A stretch of DNA of 64,000 bases from FEB-25 sp963822175 (GCA_963822175.1 CAWGGJ010000008.1:496001-560000); one strand, 5' to 3'; shown: positions 15,802 to 25,321, counted from the first letter of the stretch. Notes: generated from the sequence alone by a model not told the origin. Numbers and translations: made by a program.

Positions 15802-18800
15802 TTATTCAGATTTTGGTTCGCCTGGTGTCACTTTCCGTCTTTTTGGTGGTGTCTTGCTTCGTTTTGGTTTCCATGAAGGTGGTACAAGAATCGCAGCAGG
15901 AGCAATTACGGATTTAATGGTCATTTTTTTGCGGGGTGGTTTTCTCCCGCCAGTTTTTTTTGGACCAGGTTTTGCTGGCGGTTTTATAGAGCGGTTTGTG
16001 GCTGTTTTCGGCTTTGTTGTTGTTTTTTTTGTTGTAGATGGTTGACTCGTTTTGGTTGTCGACGGCTTGGTTTTACCTGGTGCGGCTTTGGCATTTTGGT
16101 TTGGTTTCCCGGTTTTGGTAGGAGTCTTTGCTTTCCCTGTTGCTTTTGTAGCAGATTGTTCTACTTGACCGGTCTTCAGTACCGGTTTATTGTTTCTCAT
16201 CGGTGTTCGCGTGGCTTTTTCTGGTTCTTTCCTGGTCTTCGCAACGACTGTCGTTTTCACTACCGGGGGGCTCACAGTTTTTTTTGGTCGACCACGTTTT
16301 ACAGGTACTTTGATTTCATTGCCGGAGGTTTTATTTATGGTAGGCTCTGAAGGTTTTAGCTTTGAAGGCGTCTTTACCGGCTTTGCTCTACTGGTCCGGG
16401 GTGGTTTTGAACTTCCAGCCTTTCCAGCCTGATCCTTATTCCTGGTTGATGCCCCCTTTGAAATCAACAAGGATTGTTCCGCTTCAGCATCCTTTGTTTT
16501 TGGTGTTGAACCCCGGGTTTTGCCTTTTACCTTCAGCGTTGCCTTACGGATTTTTGTATTCTCCGCCTTTACCACTTTCTTAACTTCAGGCGCAATCATA
16601 CCGAAGGATAGCTGTTCTACATCGGGATAGAGAGGTTCTTCCAAAGCATCGGGGATTTCTAACTCCTTTTCAGGTGTGGCCTTCGCTCCAATTACTGGTC
16701 GGGGTACTGCCCAGGGGATACTCAAGCCAAGCACCTGGTATCCTGCTTTCAGCTCGACAATCGTTTTACCAGCAGCAGTACGGGTTTGCAACGGGGCTTC
16801 ATCCATGCGAATGGCCTTGGGTGAAAGTTTGTCCAGAAGGATGGTCAGACGGGTGGATGCTTTCCCCGCGGTAACTCCCACGAGCTGGGCTGTACGCGGC
16901 AACTTCCAGGCAATTACACCCTGGCCATAACGACCCTGGCGTGGGAATTGATCGGGGGGAACCCTTTTTCCCCTGCCATCTGAAGTAAGCAGCAGGATAT
17001 CACCCCGGCGAGGCATGAGCTCCATGCCGATAACCAGATCGCGTGCCCCCAGTTTTATCCCACCTACACCGGCAGCTACCAGTCCCATTGGTCGAACTTC
17101 ATCCTCGCTGAAGCGGATAGCCATTCCATCCGCAGTGACCAACAGGATATCAGCCTTACCATCGGTAAGGCGAATCCAACCCAACTTGTCATCATCATTT
17201 ACTTTTACCAGCGTGAAGCTATGCCCGGTAGGGCCAGGAAGTTCCTCCAAAGCGGTTTTTTTGAGTAATCCTTGCTGGGTGACGGTGAGTACATACCAAC
17301 CTTCCAATCGCTCTTCCTTGGGTGGTAAGGTGAAGAGAGCTGCCAGTTTAGCGACATCTGTTAATGCCGATACCTTGTGAATTGGAGCGCCTTCCAGTGG
17401 CGTTTCAGCTTCTGGCAGGGTTTGCACTGGTATTCCAGCTGCCTCACCCTTATCAGAGACCAGGAAAAGCGTATCGCGAGTACTCACCTGCAACAAGAAA
17501 CGAGGTGCCATGGAGCCACTAATACGCGGTGGTTTTTCATCGAGGGTGCGGGAGACCAGTCCATCTTCGGTTGCAGAGACCCATACTGTTTGTTCAGGCA
17601 GAAGGTCGGTTGCTGTAAGGACGGGCAGGACGGATTTTGCACCTGCACCCAGGCGGGTGATCTGGGTACGACGTCGGTCAGCATAAGTTTCCTTCACCTG
17701 GTGCAATTCACCCGCAACAGTCTGGCGCAGCTTGAGAGGTGAACTCAACAATGCCTCCAGGGTTTTGATCTGGGCGATGAGTTCCTTATACTCATCTTCA
17801 ATCTTCTTGCGTTCCAGTGCTGCCAGGCGGCGTAATTGCATATCCAGGATAGCCTGCGCCTGGATCTCGGACAGGCGATAACGCTTCATTAGCCGATCAC
17901 GGGCAGTCTCAGCATCCGGTGATTTCTTGATCAATTCAATGATCTCATCCAGGTATTTGAGGGCGACCCTCAATCCTTCGAGGATGTGGGCGCGCTGGCG
18001 GGCTTTCTCCAGTTCATATTCGCCACGTCGTCGAATGACCACCAGGCGGTGATCCAGGTAAACCCGCAAGGCTTGTTTAAGCGAGAGCATGCGAGGCTCT
18101 CCATCCACCAATGCCAGTAGAATAATGCCAAATGTGGAACGCATAGGCGTGCTTTTATACAGCTCTTGCAGTACCTTCTCAGGCTCAGCTGTTCGGCTCA
18201 GCTCGATGACGATGCGTAGACCATGTCGGTCAGATTCATCGCGCAGGTCAGCGATCCCTTCAAGGCGACCCTCACGCGCCAGCTCAGCAATTCGTTCGAT
18301 GAGGGAAGACTTGTTGGTCATGTACGGTAGCTCAGTGACGATAATTCGATTGCGTCCGCGGCCGATTTCCTCAATATGACATCTCGATTGAACAGTCACG
18401 CGTCCACGTCCGGTGCCATAAGCCGCGGTTAAATCATCTTCATGGGTATCCTGTACGATCAATCCGCCGGTGGGGAAATCTGGCCCCTGGATGAAACGCA
18501 TCAAGTTCTCAATATTGACATCATCAATGCGCTCCCAATTATCCAGCATATAGATCAGGGCATCCACCACCTCCCCCAGGTTGTGGGGTGGGATGTTGGT
18601 GGACATACCCACTGCAATACCGGTTGCCCCATTCACCAATAGATTGGGCAGCGCTGAAGGCAAAACATCCGGTTCCTGCAGGCTGCCATCGAAATTATCT
18701 GAGAATTTGACTGTATCTTTACGGATATCCGCCAGCATCTCCATGGCAGGTGCAGTCAACCGAGCTTCGGTGTAGCGCATGGCGGCTGGTGGATCGCCAT

Positions 18801-19131
18801 CAACACTACCGAAATTTCCCTGCCCATCCACGAGCAGGCAGCGCATGGAGAAATCCTGGGCCATGCGTGCCATCGACTCATATACGGCCATATCGCCATG
18901 GGGGTGGTACTTGCCCAGCACTTCACCAACGATACGTGCAGATTTCTTAAATGAAGTGTCGGGACGCAATCCCATATCGTACATCGCGTAGAGGATACGG
19001 CGGTGGACTGGCTTTAGGCCATCGCGAGCGTCAGGTAGCGCACGGGCGACGATCACGCTCATGGCATAATCCAGGTAAGCTTGTTGCATGGTTTGGTCAA
19101 TATCAACTGAACGGACGAGGCCGACTTCCAT
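15802..19131 (-). CDS. gyrA: DNA gyrase subunit A with long lysine-rich AT-hook tail
   Basis: Breakage-reunion subunit of type II topoisomerase. The N-terminus (ALPDARDGLKPVHRRILYAM), active-site Tyr120 in AAMRYTEAR, and the DNA-wrapping C-terminal domain with a GyrA-box-like RQGRYGQGV are clear. Residues ~843-1109 form an extra tail of 267 residues, rich in Lys, Thr and Pro, with an AT-hook core KRGRPKK at ~945-951 and histone-H1-like KTPTKT/PKKTGGRKPP runs. Usual GyrA length is 800-900 residues. In the quinolone region HPHGDMAVYE the serine equivalent to E. coli Ser83 is Met81, and Asp87 is Glu85. No gyrB is in the window. The paralogue ParC is a weaker alternative. Confidence 0.92.
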   Translation of the reverse strand: MEVGLVRSVDIDQTMQQAYLDYAMSVIVARALPDARDGLKPVHRRILYAMYDMGLRPDTSFKKSARIVGEVLGKYHPHGDMAVYESMARMAQDFSMRCLLVDGQGNFGSVDGDPPAAMRYTEARLTAPAMEMLADIRKDTVKFSDNFDGSLQEPDVLPSALPNLLVNGATGIAVGMSTNIPPHNLGEVVDALIYMLDNWERIDDVNIENLMRFIQGPDFPTGGLIVQDTHEDDLTAAYGTGRGRVTVQSRCHIEEIGRGRNRIIVTELPYMTNKSSLIERIAELAREGRLEGIADLRDESDRHGLRIVIELSRTAEPEKVLQELYKSTPMRSTFGIILLALVDGEPRMLSLKQALRVYLDHRLVVIRRRGEYELEKARQRAHILEGLRVALKYLDEIIELIKKSPDAETARDRLMKRYRLSEIQAQAILDMQLRRLAALERKKIEDEYKELIAQIKTLEALLSSPLKLRQTVAGELHQVKETYADRRRTQITRLGAGAKSVLPVLTATDLLPEQTVWVSATEDGLVSRTLDEKPPRISGSMAPRFLLQVSTRDTLFLVSDKGEAAGIPVQTLPEAETPLEGAPIHKVSALTDVAKLAALFTLPPKEERLEGWYVLTVTQQGLLKKTALEELPGPTGHSFTLVKVNDDDKLGWIRLTDGKADILLVTADGMAIRFSEDEVRPMGLVAAGVGGIKLGARDLVIGMELMPRRGDILLLTSDGRGKRVPPDQFPRQGRYGQGVIAWKLPRTAQLVGVTAGKASTRLTILLDKLSPKAIRMDEAPLQTRTAAGKTIVELKAGYQVLGLSIPWAVPRPVIGAKATPEKELEIPDALEEPLYPDVEQLSFGMIAPEVKKVVKAENTKIRKATLKVKGKTRGSTPKTKDAEAEQSLLISKGASTRNKDQAGKAGSSKPPRTSRAKPVKTPSKLKPSEPTINKTSGNEIKVPVKRGRPKKTVSPPVVKTTVVAKTRKEPEKATRTPMRNNKPVLKTGQVEQSATKATGKAKTPTKTGKPNQNAKAAPGKTKPSTTKTSQPSTTKKTTTKPKTATNRSIKPPAKPGPKKTGGRKPPRKKMTIKSVIAPAAILVPPSWKPKRSKTPPKRRKVTPGEPKSE

Positions 19132-19410
19132 AGGAACTCCAGGGAGAGAAGGAATTATTGAATAGCGATCAGTTAAAAAGGCAAACTATATCTATCTTTG
19201 TTTGAGAATACGGGTAATTATTTACAACGGTATATTAAGGGTAAATAGGAGAAACGTCAAGCAAATTGGTTTGACCAGAGATACTGATGGCTACCAGCAG
19301 GTGGGTGTTTCTAAATCTTTGAGCACGATCACTTGTGCCCACTTTGTTGGATTTAAACAGGGTAATATGATTTTTCAAAAATTAATAATGTTATTTTATA
19401 AAAAAATAGG
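19132..19410. other. AT-rich spacer between gyrA and tnaA
   Basis: This 279-base stretch lies upstream of gyrA and downstream of the tryptophanase gene, both on the minus strand. It should hold the gyrA promoter, but no convincing -35/-10 pair or terminator hairpin was found. An 86-codon plus-strand ORF here has no ribosome site or recognisable product. Confidence 0.4.
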
Positions 19411-20787
19411 CTACACTGGCTCGAATTTAGCGGTGAAATGGCGTAAGTATTTTGGTGCGTAGATAAATCTATACCCACAAAGCTTTTCTTTGTGTTGGGT
19501 GATATCCTTGAGGATCTGAACTACGTAATCCAGGTGGGCCTGGGTGTAGACACGCCGTGGTATCGCCAACCTGACAAGCTCCAGCGATGGGTGGACCATC
19601 TCACCGGTCTTCGGATCCGGATGGGCGAACATAACAGAGCCTATCTCGCTTGTCCGAATCCCGCCTGCTCGGTAAAGCTCGATGGATAGGGCAAGACCCG
19701 GGAATTGTGCAGGAGGAATATGGGGCAGGAAGCTCCCGGCATCAATGTACACCGCATGGCCACCTGGAGGTTCAACAATGGGAACCCCGACTTCTTTCAG
19801 GCCCTCGGCCAGGTAAGCTGTTTGAGCCAGGCGGTATGCGAGATAGCTTTCATCGAGCCCCTCCCAGAGCCCTGTCGCTATGGCATCCAGGTCACGCCCA
19901 GCAAGCCCGCCATAGGTGGGAAAACCCTCGCGCATGATCAGCTCATTACAGGCTTGCTGGAACAGGGATTCATCGTTCATGCACAAAAAACCACCGATAT
20001 TGACAATCGCATCCTTCTTGGCACTCATGGTGCAGCCATCTGCCAATGAAAACATCTCGTGCGCGATCTCCAGGGTGGATTTATGAGCATAACCTGGTTC
20101 GCGTAACTTGATGAAGTAAGCATTCTCTGCGTAACGACAGGCATCGATGAAGAAGGGGATGCCAAACTCGTGGTAAGTATCAGATACCTGGCGAAGGTTT
20201 TCCATTGAAACAGGTTGACCACCGCCGGCATTATTGGTGATGGTGATCATCCCGAGCGGAATATTCTCCCTGCCGGTCTCCTGGATGAATTCCCGTAGCT
20301 TAACTACATCCATGTTGCCCTTGAAGGGTATGATGGCAGTGGGGTGATTAGCTTCATCAATGATCAGGTTAACGGGCTGACCACCTCGACCGCGGATGTT
20401 AGCTTCGGTGGTATCAAAGTGCATATTAGATGGGACAAGCTTGCCTTTTTCCATTAATATGGCACAGAGGACATTCTCTGCTGCTCTGCCCTGGTGAGTG
20501 GGAACAAAATAGGTGAAACCAAAAATATCCTGAATGGCTTCTTTCAGCCTGAAGTATGAGCGCGCCCCGGCATATGATTCATCTCCCCGCATGATGGATG
20601 CCCACTGTTCCTGGCTCATCGCACCCGTGCCAGAATCGGTCAGTAAATCAATAAAGATGTCCTCTGCCTTCAGGCTGAATACATTGTACCCAGCGGTTTG
20701 TAATGCTTTTTCACGTTCCTGGGGACTAATTAATCGGATGGCTTCCACCATCTTGATGCGAAATGGCTCGGGGGAATAAATTGGCAT
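19411..20787 (-). CDS. tnaA: Tryptophanase / beta-eliminating lyase
   Basis: A PLP enzyme of the tryptophanase/tyrosine phenol-lyase family (458 residues), splitting an aromatic amino acid into indole (or phenol), pyruvate and ammonia. Landmarks: IDLLTDSGTGAM, PTHQGRAAEN, DACRYAENAYFIK, the PLP-lysine block MSAKKDAIVNIGG, PTYGGLAGRD and IPRRVYTQAH. At the positions separating the two enzymes it reads FDTT (Asp, as in TnaA; TPL has Thr) and RTSEIG (Ile, as in TnaA; TPL has Arg). Tryptophanase is therefore favoured. Start: ATG with CCAGGAGGT 5 bases upstream. The 110-base divergent spacer leaves no room for a full TnaC leader. Confidence 0.9.
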   Translation of the reverse strand: MPIYSPEPFRIKMVEAIRLISPQEREKALQTAGYNVFSLKAEDIFIDLLTDSGTGAMSQEQWASIMRGDESYAGARSYFRLKEAIQDIFGFTYFVPTHQGRAAENVLCAILMEKGKLVPSNMHFDTTEANIRGRGGQPVNLIIDEANHPTAIIPFKGNMDVVKLREFIQETGRENIPLGMITITNNAGGGQPVSMENLRQVSDTYHEFGIPFFIDACRYAENAYFIKLREPGYAHKSTLEIAHEMFSLADGCTMSAKKDAIVNIGGFLCMNDESLFQQACNELIMREGFPTYGGLAGRDLDAIATGLWEGLDESYLAYRLAQTAYLAEGLKEVGVPIVEPPGGHAVYIDAGSFLPHIPPAQFPGLALSIELYRAGGIRTSEIGSVMFAHPDPKTGEMVHPSLELVRLAIPRRVYTQAHLDYVVQILKDITQHKEKLCGYRFIYAPKYLRHFTAKFEPV

Positions 20788-20860
20788 GGTGACCTCCTGG
20801 ATGATACTGTTAGTTTAACATGAAAATATAAAATATATCCATGAATGGAGGGTAGATTTA

Positions 20861-20888
20861 TTACCCAGGCAATGGAGGCGGTTATAAT
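20861..20888 (+). promoter_or_regulatory. Promoter of the 20898 membrane-protein gene
   Basis: A perfect -10 TATAAT at 20883-20888 with a weak -35 (TTACCC, 20861-20866, 16-bp spacer). The expected start is about 20895, three bases before the ATG, so the transcript would be leaderless. Confidence 0.55.
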
Positions 20889-20897
20889 GATTGCCTG

Positions 20898-21617
20898 ATG
20901 AAGGAGAAGATCCGAACCCTATTTGCAATAATCATCCTGGTAATATCTATTACCGTGCTCGCATGGTCCTATTTGCCAGTCCAGCGCCAGGTGGAGGTGC
21001 AGAGCCTCATGCCATCTGAGATGGATATTCATACCAATCCACAGGGGGTTGATCCAGCCTTGATGGAAACACGGCTGGTCAGGTTGGAATGGCCCGAGGC
21101 CATGCGCATAGGCGAAGAATACTCGATCACGCTGGACTTTGAGCAGCTGCAGGATAATAACCTCCCGGAGAATCCGATTGTAGGATTTTCTGATGTATAT
21201 GACTGTTGTAACGTGATGGCTGAGGCCAGGTTTGAAGTGTCTGGTATCAAAGTTGATCCTGCCTCCGCAACCAGGGAGAGCATGCCCCCCGGGCAACCAG
21301 TAAGTTTCAAATGGAAAATCAGTGCAGAACAAGCTGGCTCATATAGCGGGACAATATGGCTTTCCCTGCGGTTCTTACCTCTTGATGGAGGTACGCCCAT
21401 CCAGGGACCAGTCTATGTGAACAACCTTCTAATTGATGCCAGGAGCATTTTAGGGTTGAGCGGAGGGATGGCGCGCCTGTTGGGGTGGGTGGGGGTGATA
21501 TTGGGGATATTTCTTATATCCGATGTATGGATCGATTTGGCAAGGAGAAGAAATAATAGGGAAATTATCGCGACAGAAAATGCAGAATCCATCAGAAATG
21601 AGCCAAAGGATTTATAA
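20898..21617 (+). CDS. Membrane-anchored protein with extracytoplasmic Ig-like region, function unknown
   Basis: A 239-residue protein not recognised as a named family. It has an N-terminal signal anchor (TLFAIIILVISITVLAWSYL), about 150 extracytoplasmic residues with alternating beta-type pattern (MRIGEEYSITLDFEQL, SFKWKISAEQAGSYSGTIW), a Cys-Cys pair in DVYDCCNV, and a second membrane helix (LLGWVGVILGIFLISDVWI) with a basic cytoplasmic tail. The beta region resembles a CARDB/Ig-like fold. It is 8 bases upstream of an MBL hydrolase gene and divergent from tnaA. Confidence 0.72.
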   Translation: MKEKIRTLFAIIILVISITVLAWSYLPVQRQVEVQSLMPSEMDIHTNPQGVDPALMETRLVRLEWPEAMRIGEEYSITLDFEQLQDNNLPENPIVGFSDVYDCCNVMAEARFEVSGIKVDPASATRESMPPGQPVSFKWKISAEQAGSYSGTIWLSLRFLPLDGGTPIQGPVYVNNLLIDARSILGLSGGMARLLGWVGVILGIFLISDVWIDLARRRNNREIIATENAESIRNEPKDL

Positions 21618-21625
21618 TTCCCAAC

Positions 21626-22258
21626 ATGCTTGAAATCATTTCGCTTGTTCTTGGACCGGTGGGAACAAACACCTACCTGATTGGTGACCCGCAAAGCCGG
21701 ACGGCCGTGGTTGTTGACCCAGCCTGGGATGGAGATATCATCCTGGAGGAAGCCAATCGACGAAAATGGCGTATCCAACAGATATGGCTGACCCACGCAC
21801 ACTTTGACCACATCGGTGGCATGGCTGAATTGGTGGCGGGCATTCAACCCATGCCGGATATTGCTCTCCATCCGGCTGATCTACCTTTGTATTCTATGAT
21901 GGGGGGTGCGGCATTCTTTGGAATGCATATCGATCCAGGACCACAACCGACCATGCATTTATCCCATGGGCAGAAATTATCCTTGGGAATGCAAGAGTTT
22001 GAAGTTCGCCATTGCCCGGGTCACACTCCTGGTCATGTAGTATTCTATTGTAAATCAGAAAAATTGCTGTTTTGTGGCGACGTAATTTTCTGGGGAGGCA
22101 TCGGTAGAACCGATCTGCCCGGTGGCGATTATGATACCCTTATCCGCAGTATCAGGACGCAGATCCTGATCCTTCCATATGAAACGCGTTTACTATCAGG
22201 CCATGGTGGAGAGACAACGGTGGGGGTGGAGAGGGTGGAAAACCCGTTTTTATCGTAA
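21626..22258 (+). CDS. MBL-fold metallo-hydrolase (glyoxalase II-like)
   Basis: A 210-residue metallo-beta-lactamase fold enzyme. Metal ligands are visible: THAHFDH (HxHxDH), HCPGHTPGHVVFY, FCGDVIFWGGIGRTDLPGGD, and LLSGHGGETT at the end. The family includes hydroxyacylglutathione hydrolases and related thioesterases; small proteins of this type in organisms without glutathione are often of unknown substrate. The start is eight bases after the previous stop without a strong ribosome site, so it is probably translated by coupling to the membrane-protein gene. Confidence 0.88.
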   Translation: MLEIISLVLGPVGTNTYLIGDPQSRTAVVVDPAWDGDIILEEANRRKWRIQQIWLTHAHFDHIGGMAELVAGIQPMPDIALHPADLPLYSMMGGAAFFGMHIDPGPQPTMHLSHGQKLSLGMQEFEVRHCPGHTPGHVVFYCKSEKLLFCGDVIFWGGIGRTDLPGGDYDTLIRSIRTQILILPYETRLLSGHGGETTVGVERVENPFLS

Positions 22259-22378
22259 GTAATAGCAACCACAGAAGGACACAAGAAACACGAAGGTTAC
22301 CAGGGAGGCGAAGGATTTCCTATTATTTATTTTGCCCGCATTGTGTCCATTGAATATTATGTGTCGTTATTAATTTCT

Positions 22379-23908
22379 TTACTTAGCGTAGTCGACAGCG
22401 CGGGTTTCTCGGATGACAGTAACCTTGATTTGACCCGGGTAGTGCATGGTCTCTTCGATGTTCTTGGCAATATCACGTGCCAGGCGGATGGACTCCAGAT
22501 CATCGATATCTTCGGGTTTAACGAAGATACGCACTTCGCGCCCTGCCTGCAGGGCAAAACTTTGGCTGACACCCTTGAAGGAGTTAGCTAAATCTTCCAG
22601 AGCACGCACCCGCTGGATGTACTGCTCAAGGCTTTCACGCCGTGCACCTGGACGGGCTCCGGAGATGGCGTCAGCTGCTTCAGCAATGGCAGCTTCAACA
22701 AATTCCTGTTCTACTTCGTGATGATGTGAGGCAATGGCATTTACAATAAGTGGGCTAATGCCATAGCGTTTGGCAAAATCTGCGCCTAAGAGGGCATGCG
22801 TGCCTTCCATATTATGATCCATTGCTTTGCCCAGGTCATGTAGCAGCCCTGCGCCTTTAGCTATTTCAACATTAGCTCCTAACTCGGAAGCAATAACAGC
22901 AGACAGGCGGGCAACTTCCACTGCGTGGTCGAGCTGGTTTTGCCCATAGGAGGTGCGGAATTTTAGCCTGCCCAGCATCTTGGTGATCTCAGGGTGCAAA
23001 CCAGGCACACCTGCATCAAAAGCGGCCTGCTCACCAGCCTCAACAATTATCCGATCTACTTCCTTTTGCTCATTTTTCAAAACTTTTTCCACATGGGCAG
23101 GATGGATGCGACCATCCAAAACGAGCTTTGCCAGCGAGCGTCGGGCAACCTCACGGCGTACGGGGTCGAAGCAAGAGATAGTTACTGCTTCAGGTGTGTC
23201 ATCAACAATCACATCCACACCTGCTGCCTGTTCAAAGGCATGGATATTGCGTCCATTGCGCCCGATGATGCGTCCTTTCATTTCGTCCGACGGGATGGTA
23301 ACTGTGGAGGTGGTGACTTCACTCACGTGATCGGATGCTACCCGCTGGATGGCAGTGGTGATGATCTCACGCGCCTTTCGGTCGCCATCCTCTTGAGCTT
23401 CAGCCTCGACCTGACGGATGATGCGGGCCATATCATCCCGGGCACCCTTCTCCACTTCTGCCATCAATACCCCGCGCGCTTCCTCCTGGGTCATTTCGGA
23501 AATTCGTTGCAACTCTGCCATCTCATTCTCATACATCTCCTCGACCTCGTTGGCGCGCTTATCAACGGCACTTTGGCGTTTATTCAAAGCCTGTTCACGT
23601 TTTTCCAAACGGTCGGTGCGATTTTCCAACTCCTCCCTTCGTTTGGTGAGGCGATCTTCCTCCCGGGTGACTTCAGCGCGGCGGCGGGATACTTCTGCAT
23701 CGGCTTGCTGACGGAATTGGATGGCTTTATCTTTTGCCTGAAGCTCAACCTCCTTTGCTTTCTCCTCTGCTTCGAGAAGGATATTCTCGGCTTTGATTTG
23801 TAGCCTGGCTTTTTCTTGCTTTGAAATATATAGAAATAACCCGTACCCAATTGCTCCCCCAGCGATAAGGGCGATAATTGTTATGACTACTACAATACCT
23901 GGATTCAT
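22379..23908 (-). CDS. rny: Ribonuclease Y
   Basis: Membrane-anchored endoribonuclease that initiates mRNA decay. The 509-residue protein has the full RNase Y architecture: N-terminal helix (IVVVITIIALIAGGAIGYGLFL), a long charged coiled coil (~30-190), a KH domain with GRIIGRNGRNIHAFEQAAGV, and an HD domain with HDLGKAMDH and ASHHHEVE. The C-terminus VTVIRETRAVDYAK is typical. It follows recX by 47 bases on the same strand, so the two are probably one transcript. Confidence 0.97.
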   Translation of the reverse strand: MNPGIVVVITIIALIAGGAIGYGLFLYISKQEKARLQIKAENILLEAEEKAKEVELQAKDKAIQFRQQADAEVSRRRAEVTREEDRLTKRREELENRTDRLEKREQALNKRQSAVDKRANEVEEMYENEMAELQRISEMTQEEARGVLMAEVEKGARDDMARIIRQVEAEAQEDGDRKAREIITTAIQRVASDHVSEVTTSTVTIPSDEMKGRIIGRNGRNIHAFEQAAGVDVIVDDTPEAVTISCFDPVRREVARRSLAKLVLDGRIHPAHVEKVLKNEQKEVDRIIVEAGEQAAFDAGVPGLHPEITKMLGRLKFRTSYGQNQLDHAVEVARLSAVIASELGANVEIAKGAGLLHDLGKAMDHNMEGTHALLGADFAKRYGISPLIVNAIASHHHEVEQEFVEAAIAEAADAISGARPGARRESLEQYIQRVRALEDLANSFKGVSQSFALQAGREVRIFVKPEDIDDLESIRLARDIAKNIEETMHYPGQIKVTVIRETRAVDYAK

Positions 23909-23955
23909 GTATTGGCCTCTTGATCATTCATATAAAATAAAACAGCCTGGGCAAT

Positions 23956-24606
23956 TCATTCATCGGAAAGCCCATTTTTTTCTTCCCAAACGCGTGCCAC
24001 CACTTGCTTGATAATTTCGTATGAGAAGCCACGTCTAGCCAAAAAACTACCGAGCTTGTTGTGAAAATCCCGGTAAGGAAGACCATCATACCGGCGTGCC
24101 TGTTTGAGTGCTGCCTGGTAAGCCATGGTCTCTTCGTTCAATCCTTCTAATGCTTTTTCAATGGCAGAATCATTTAATCCCCGCTGGTGAAGCTCATAAG
24201 CCAATGCCCTGCGGCTGCGGGGACGAAACTCACTACGGTTCTCCACCCAATCCTGGGCGAAACGTTCATCATTCACCAGCCCGCTCCGCTCCAGCCGTTT
24301 GAAGACATCATTGATAACTTCAGGAGGGACAGCATGCTTTTCCAAGTTGCGCCGAACTTCAGCCCGTGATCGAGGGCGATAATCCAGGAAACGCAAAGCC
24401 TGTATGTAGGCTATTTCACGAGCATCTTCTGCTTGAAGTTTGGCAATCTTGGAGGGACTAAGTTCCTGTCCCACCTGTAACCAGGCAGCAGTGATGCGGG
24501 ACAGGCCAAAGGAGAACTCGTTATCGAGATAGACGTTGATCCGGTTGGGATGACGCTTTTGTACTTTTAGGGCAGTAACTTTACCATTAGCGACACCATT
24601 ATTCAT
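23956..24606 (-). CDS. recX: Regulatory protein RecX
   Basis: RecX modulates RecA filaments. The protein has the three repeated helical modules of the family: ALRFLDYRPRSRAEVRRNL, FKRLERSGLVNDERFAQDWVENR with RPRSRRALAYELHQRGL, and ALKQARRYDGLPYRDFHNKLGSFLARRGF. The start is ATG 24606 (MNNG...), since TTGGAG just upstream is the ribosome site; a TTG four codons earlier would overlap it. recA is not in this window. Confidence 0.93.
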   Translation of the reverse strand: MNNGVANGKVTALKVQKRHPNRINVYLDNEFSFGLSRITAAWLQVGQELSPSKIAKLQAEDAREIAYIQALRFLDYRPRSRAEVRRNLEKHAVPPEVINDVFKRLERSGLVNDERFAQDWVENRSEFRPRSRRALAYELHQRGLNDSAIEKALEGLNEETMAYQAALKQARRYDGLPYRDFHNKLGSFLARRGFSYEIIKQVVARVWEEKNGLSDE

Positions 24607-25302
24607 AGAACACTCCAAATATTAATAGCCGTTCTCCTCCTCCTCGGGTCACGGCTATGATTGGTCGCTGATGAGTATTAAATTCGGTTCAGTGTCAATT
24701 TAGGATCGTCTAGAGATACAATCCATAGTCTGGGAGTAAATCCCAATCTGCCCAATCAGGGCGATGCCGGATAGATTTTGGTCTTTGGAGATTTAACCAA
24801 AAGTATGAGAGGTTCTGGTTTATTCAATACAACCTTCACACGCGATATCCGTCAATTATCCGATTTAATTACCAACCTTTTCTGCCAGGCATATCTATTC
24901 ACTGTTTGCCGGTGCTCAGTCCAGGTTATCCAGACACAGAACGTTTCAAATTGCTCAATTCAGTTTCAATTCATAGCCGTAGCTGCCAGGAAGATGAAGT
25001 AAATAAAATCTGCGCAGCTATCGGCGTATTGTCGGGTCAGAGGTGGCTATTAGTTATGCGTGTGCAAAACGCCGATCCCGAATACCCATGAAGCCCGACA
25101 GTTGTTAATTGCTTCTCACCCCGAGGTGAAAAGCAGATAATTCCGATAACGATGCATGTATTATACATGAAATTTTTACAAATAGGTTTAAAGTTCTGAT
25201 ACTTTTTTACATATATGGAAATCATGCTGAAGGTATTTTGAGTAACCAATAGAAATATCACCGATCCCCAAGAATTACTTGAACAACTTTTCAATTAAGG
25301 AT
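24607..25302. other. Intergenic region between recX and padR
   Basis: This ~700-base divergent spacer contains no convincing gene; ORFs of 61-85 codons here lack ribosome sites and recognisable products. The half next to padR holds a possible structured leader (25020-25134, listed separately). Nothing was seen in 24620-25000. Confidence 0.5.
25020..25134 (+). ncRNA. Possible structured leader RNA upstream of padR-modAB
   Basis: Two long complementary pairs interleave: ATCGGCGT (25020-25027) with ACGCCGAT (25069-25076), and TGTCGGG (25030-25036) with CCCGACA (25094-25100). Order A-B-A'-B' allows a pseudoknot or two mutually exclusive folds. A third hairpin follows: GCTTCTCACC (25111-25120) with GGTGAAAAGC (25125-25134), one mismatch. 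It lies ~180 bases before padR. A molybdenum-cofactor riboswitch would fit the context, but I did not recognise its consensus. Confidence 0.35.
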
Positions 25303-25321
25303 ATACTCACTAAGTGAGTAT
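25303..25321 (+). promoter_or_regulatory. Palindromic operator over the padR start codon
   Basis: ATACTCACT-A-AGTGAGTAT is a perfect 9-bp inverted repeat whose right arm contains the GTG start of padR (25314). A PadR dimer bound here would block its own operon. The binding protein is inferred from position. Confidence 0.65.

Noticed and set aside
20788..20897. TnaC-type leader before tnaA
   Set aside because: The divergent spacer is only 110 bases and no small Trp-containing ORF with a following pause region was seen.
24778..25002. 74-codon ORF in the recX-padR spacer
   Set aside because: No ribosome site and a low-complexity, unrecognised product.
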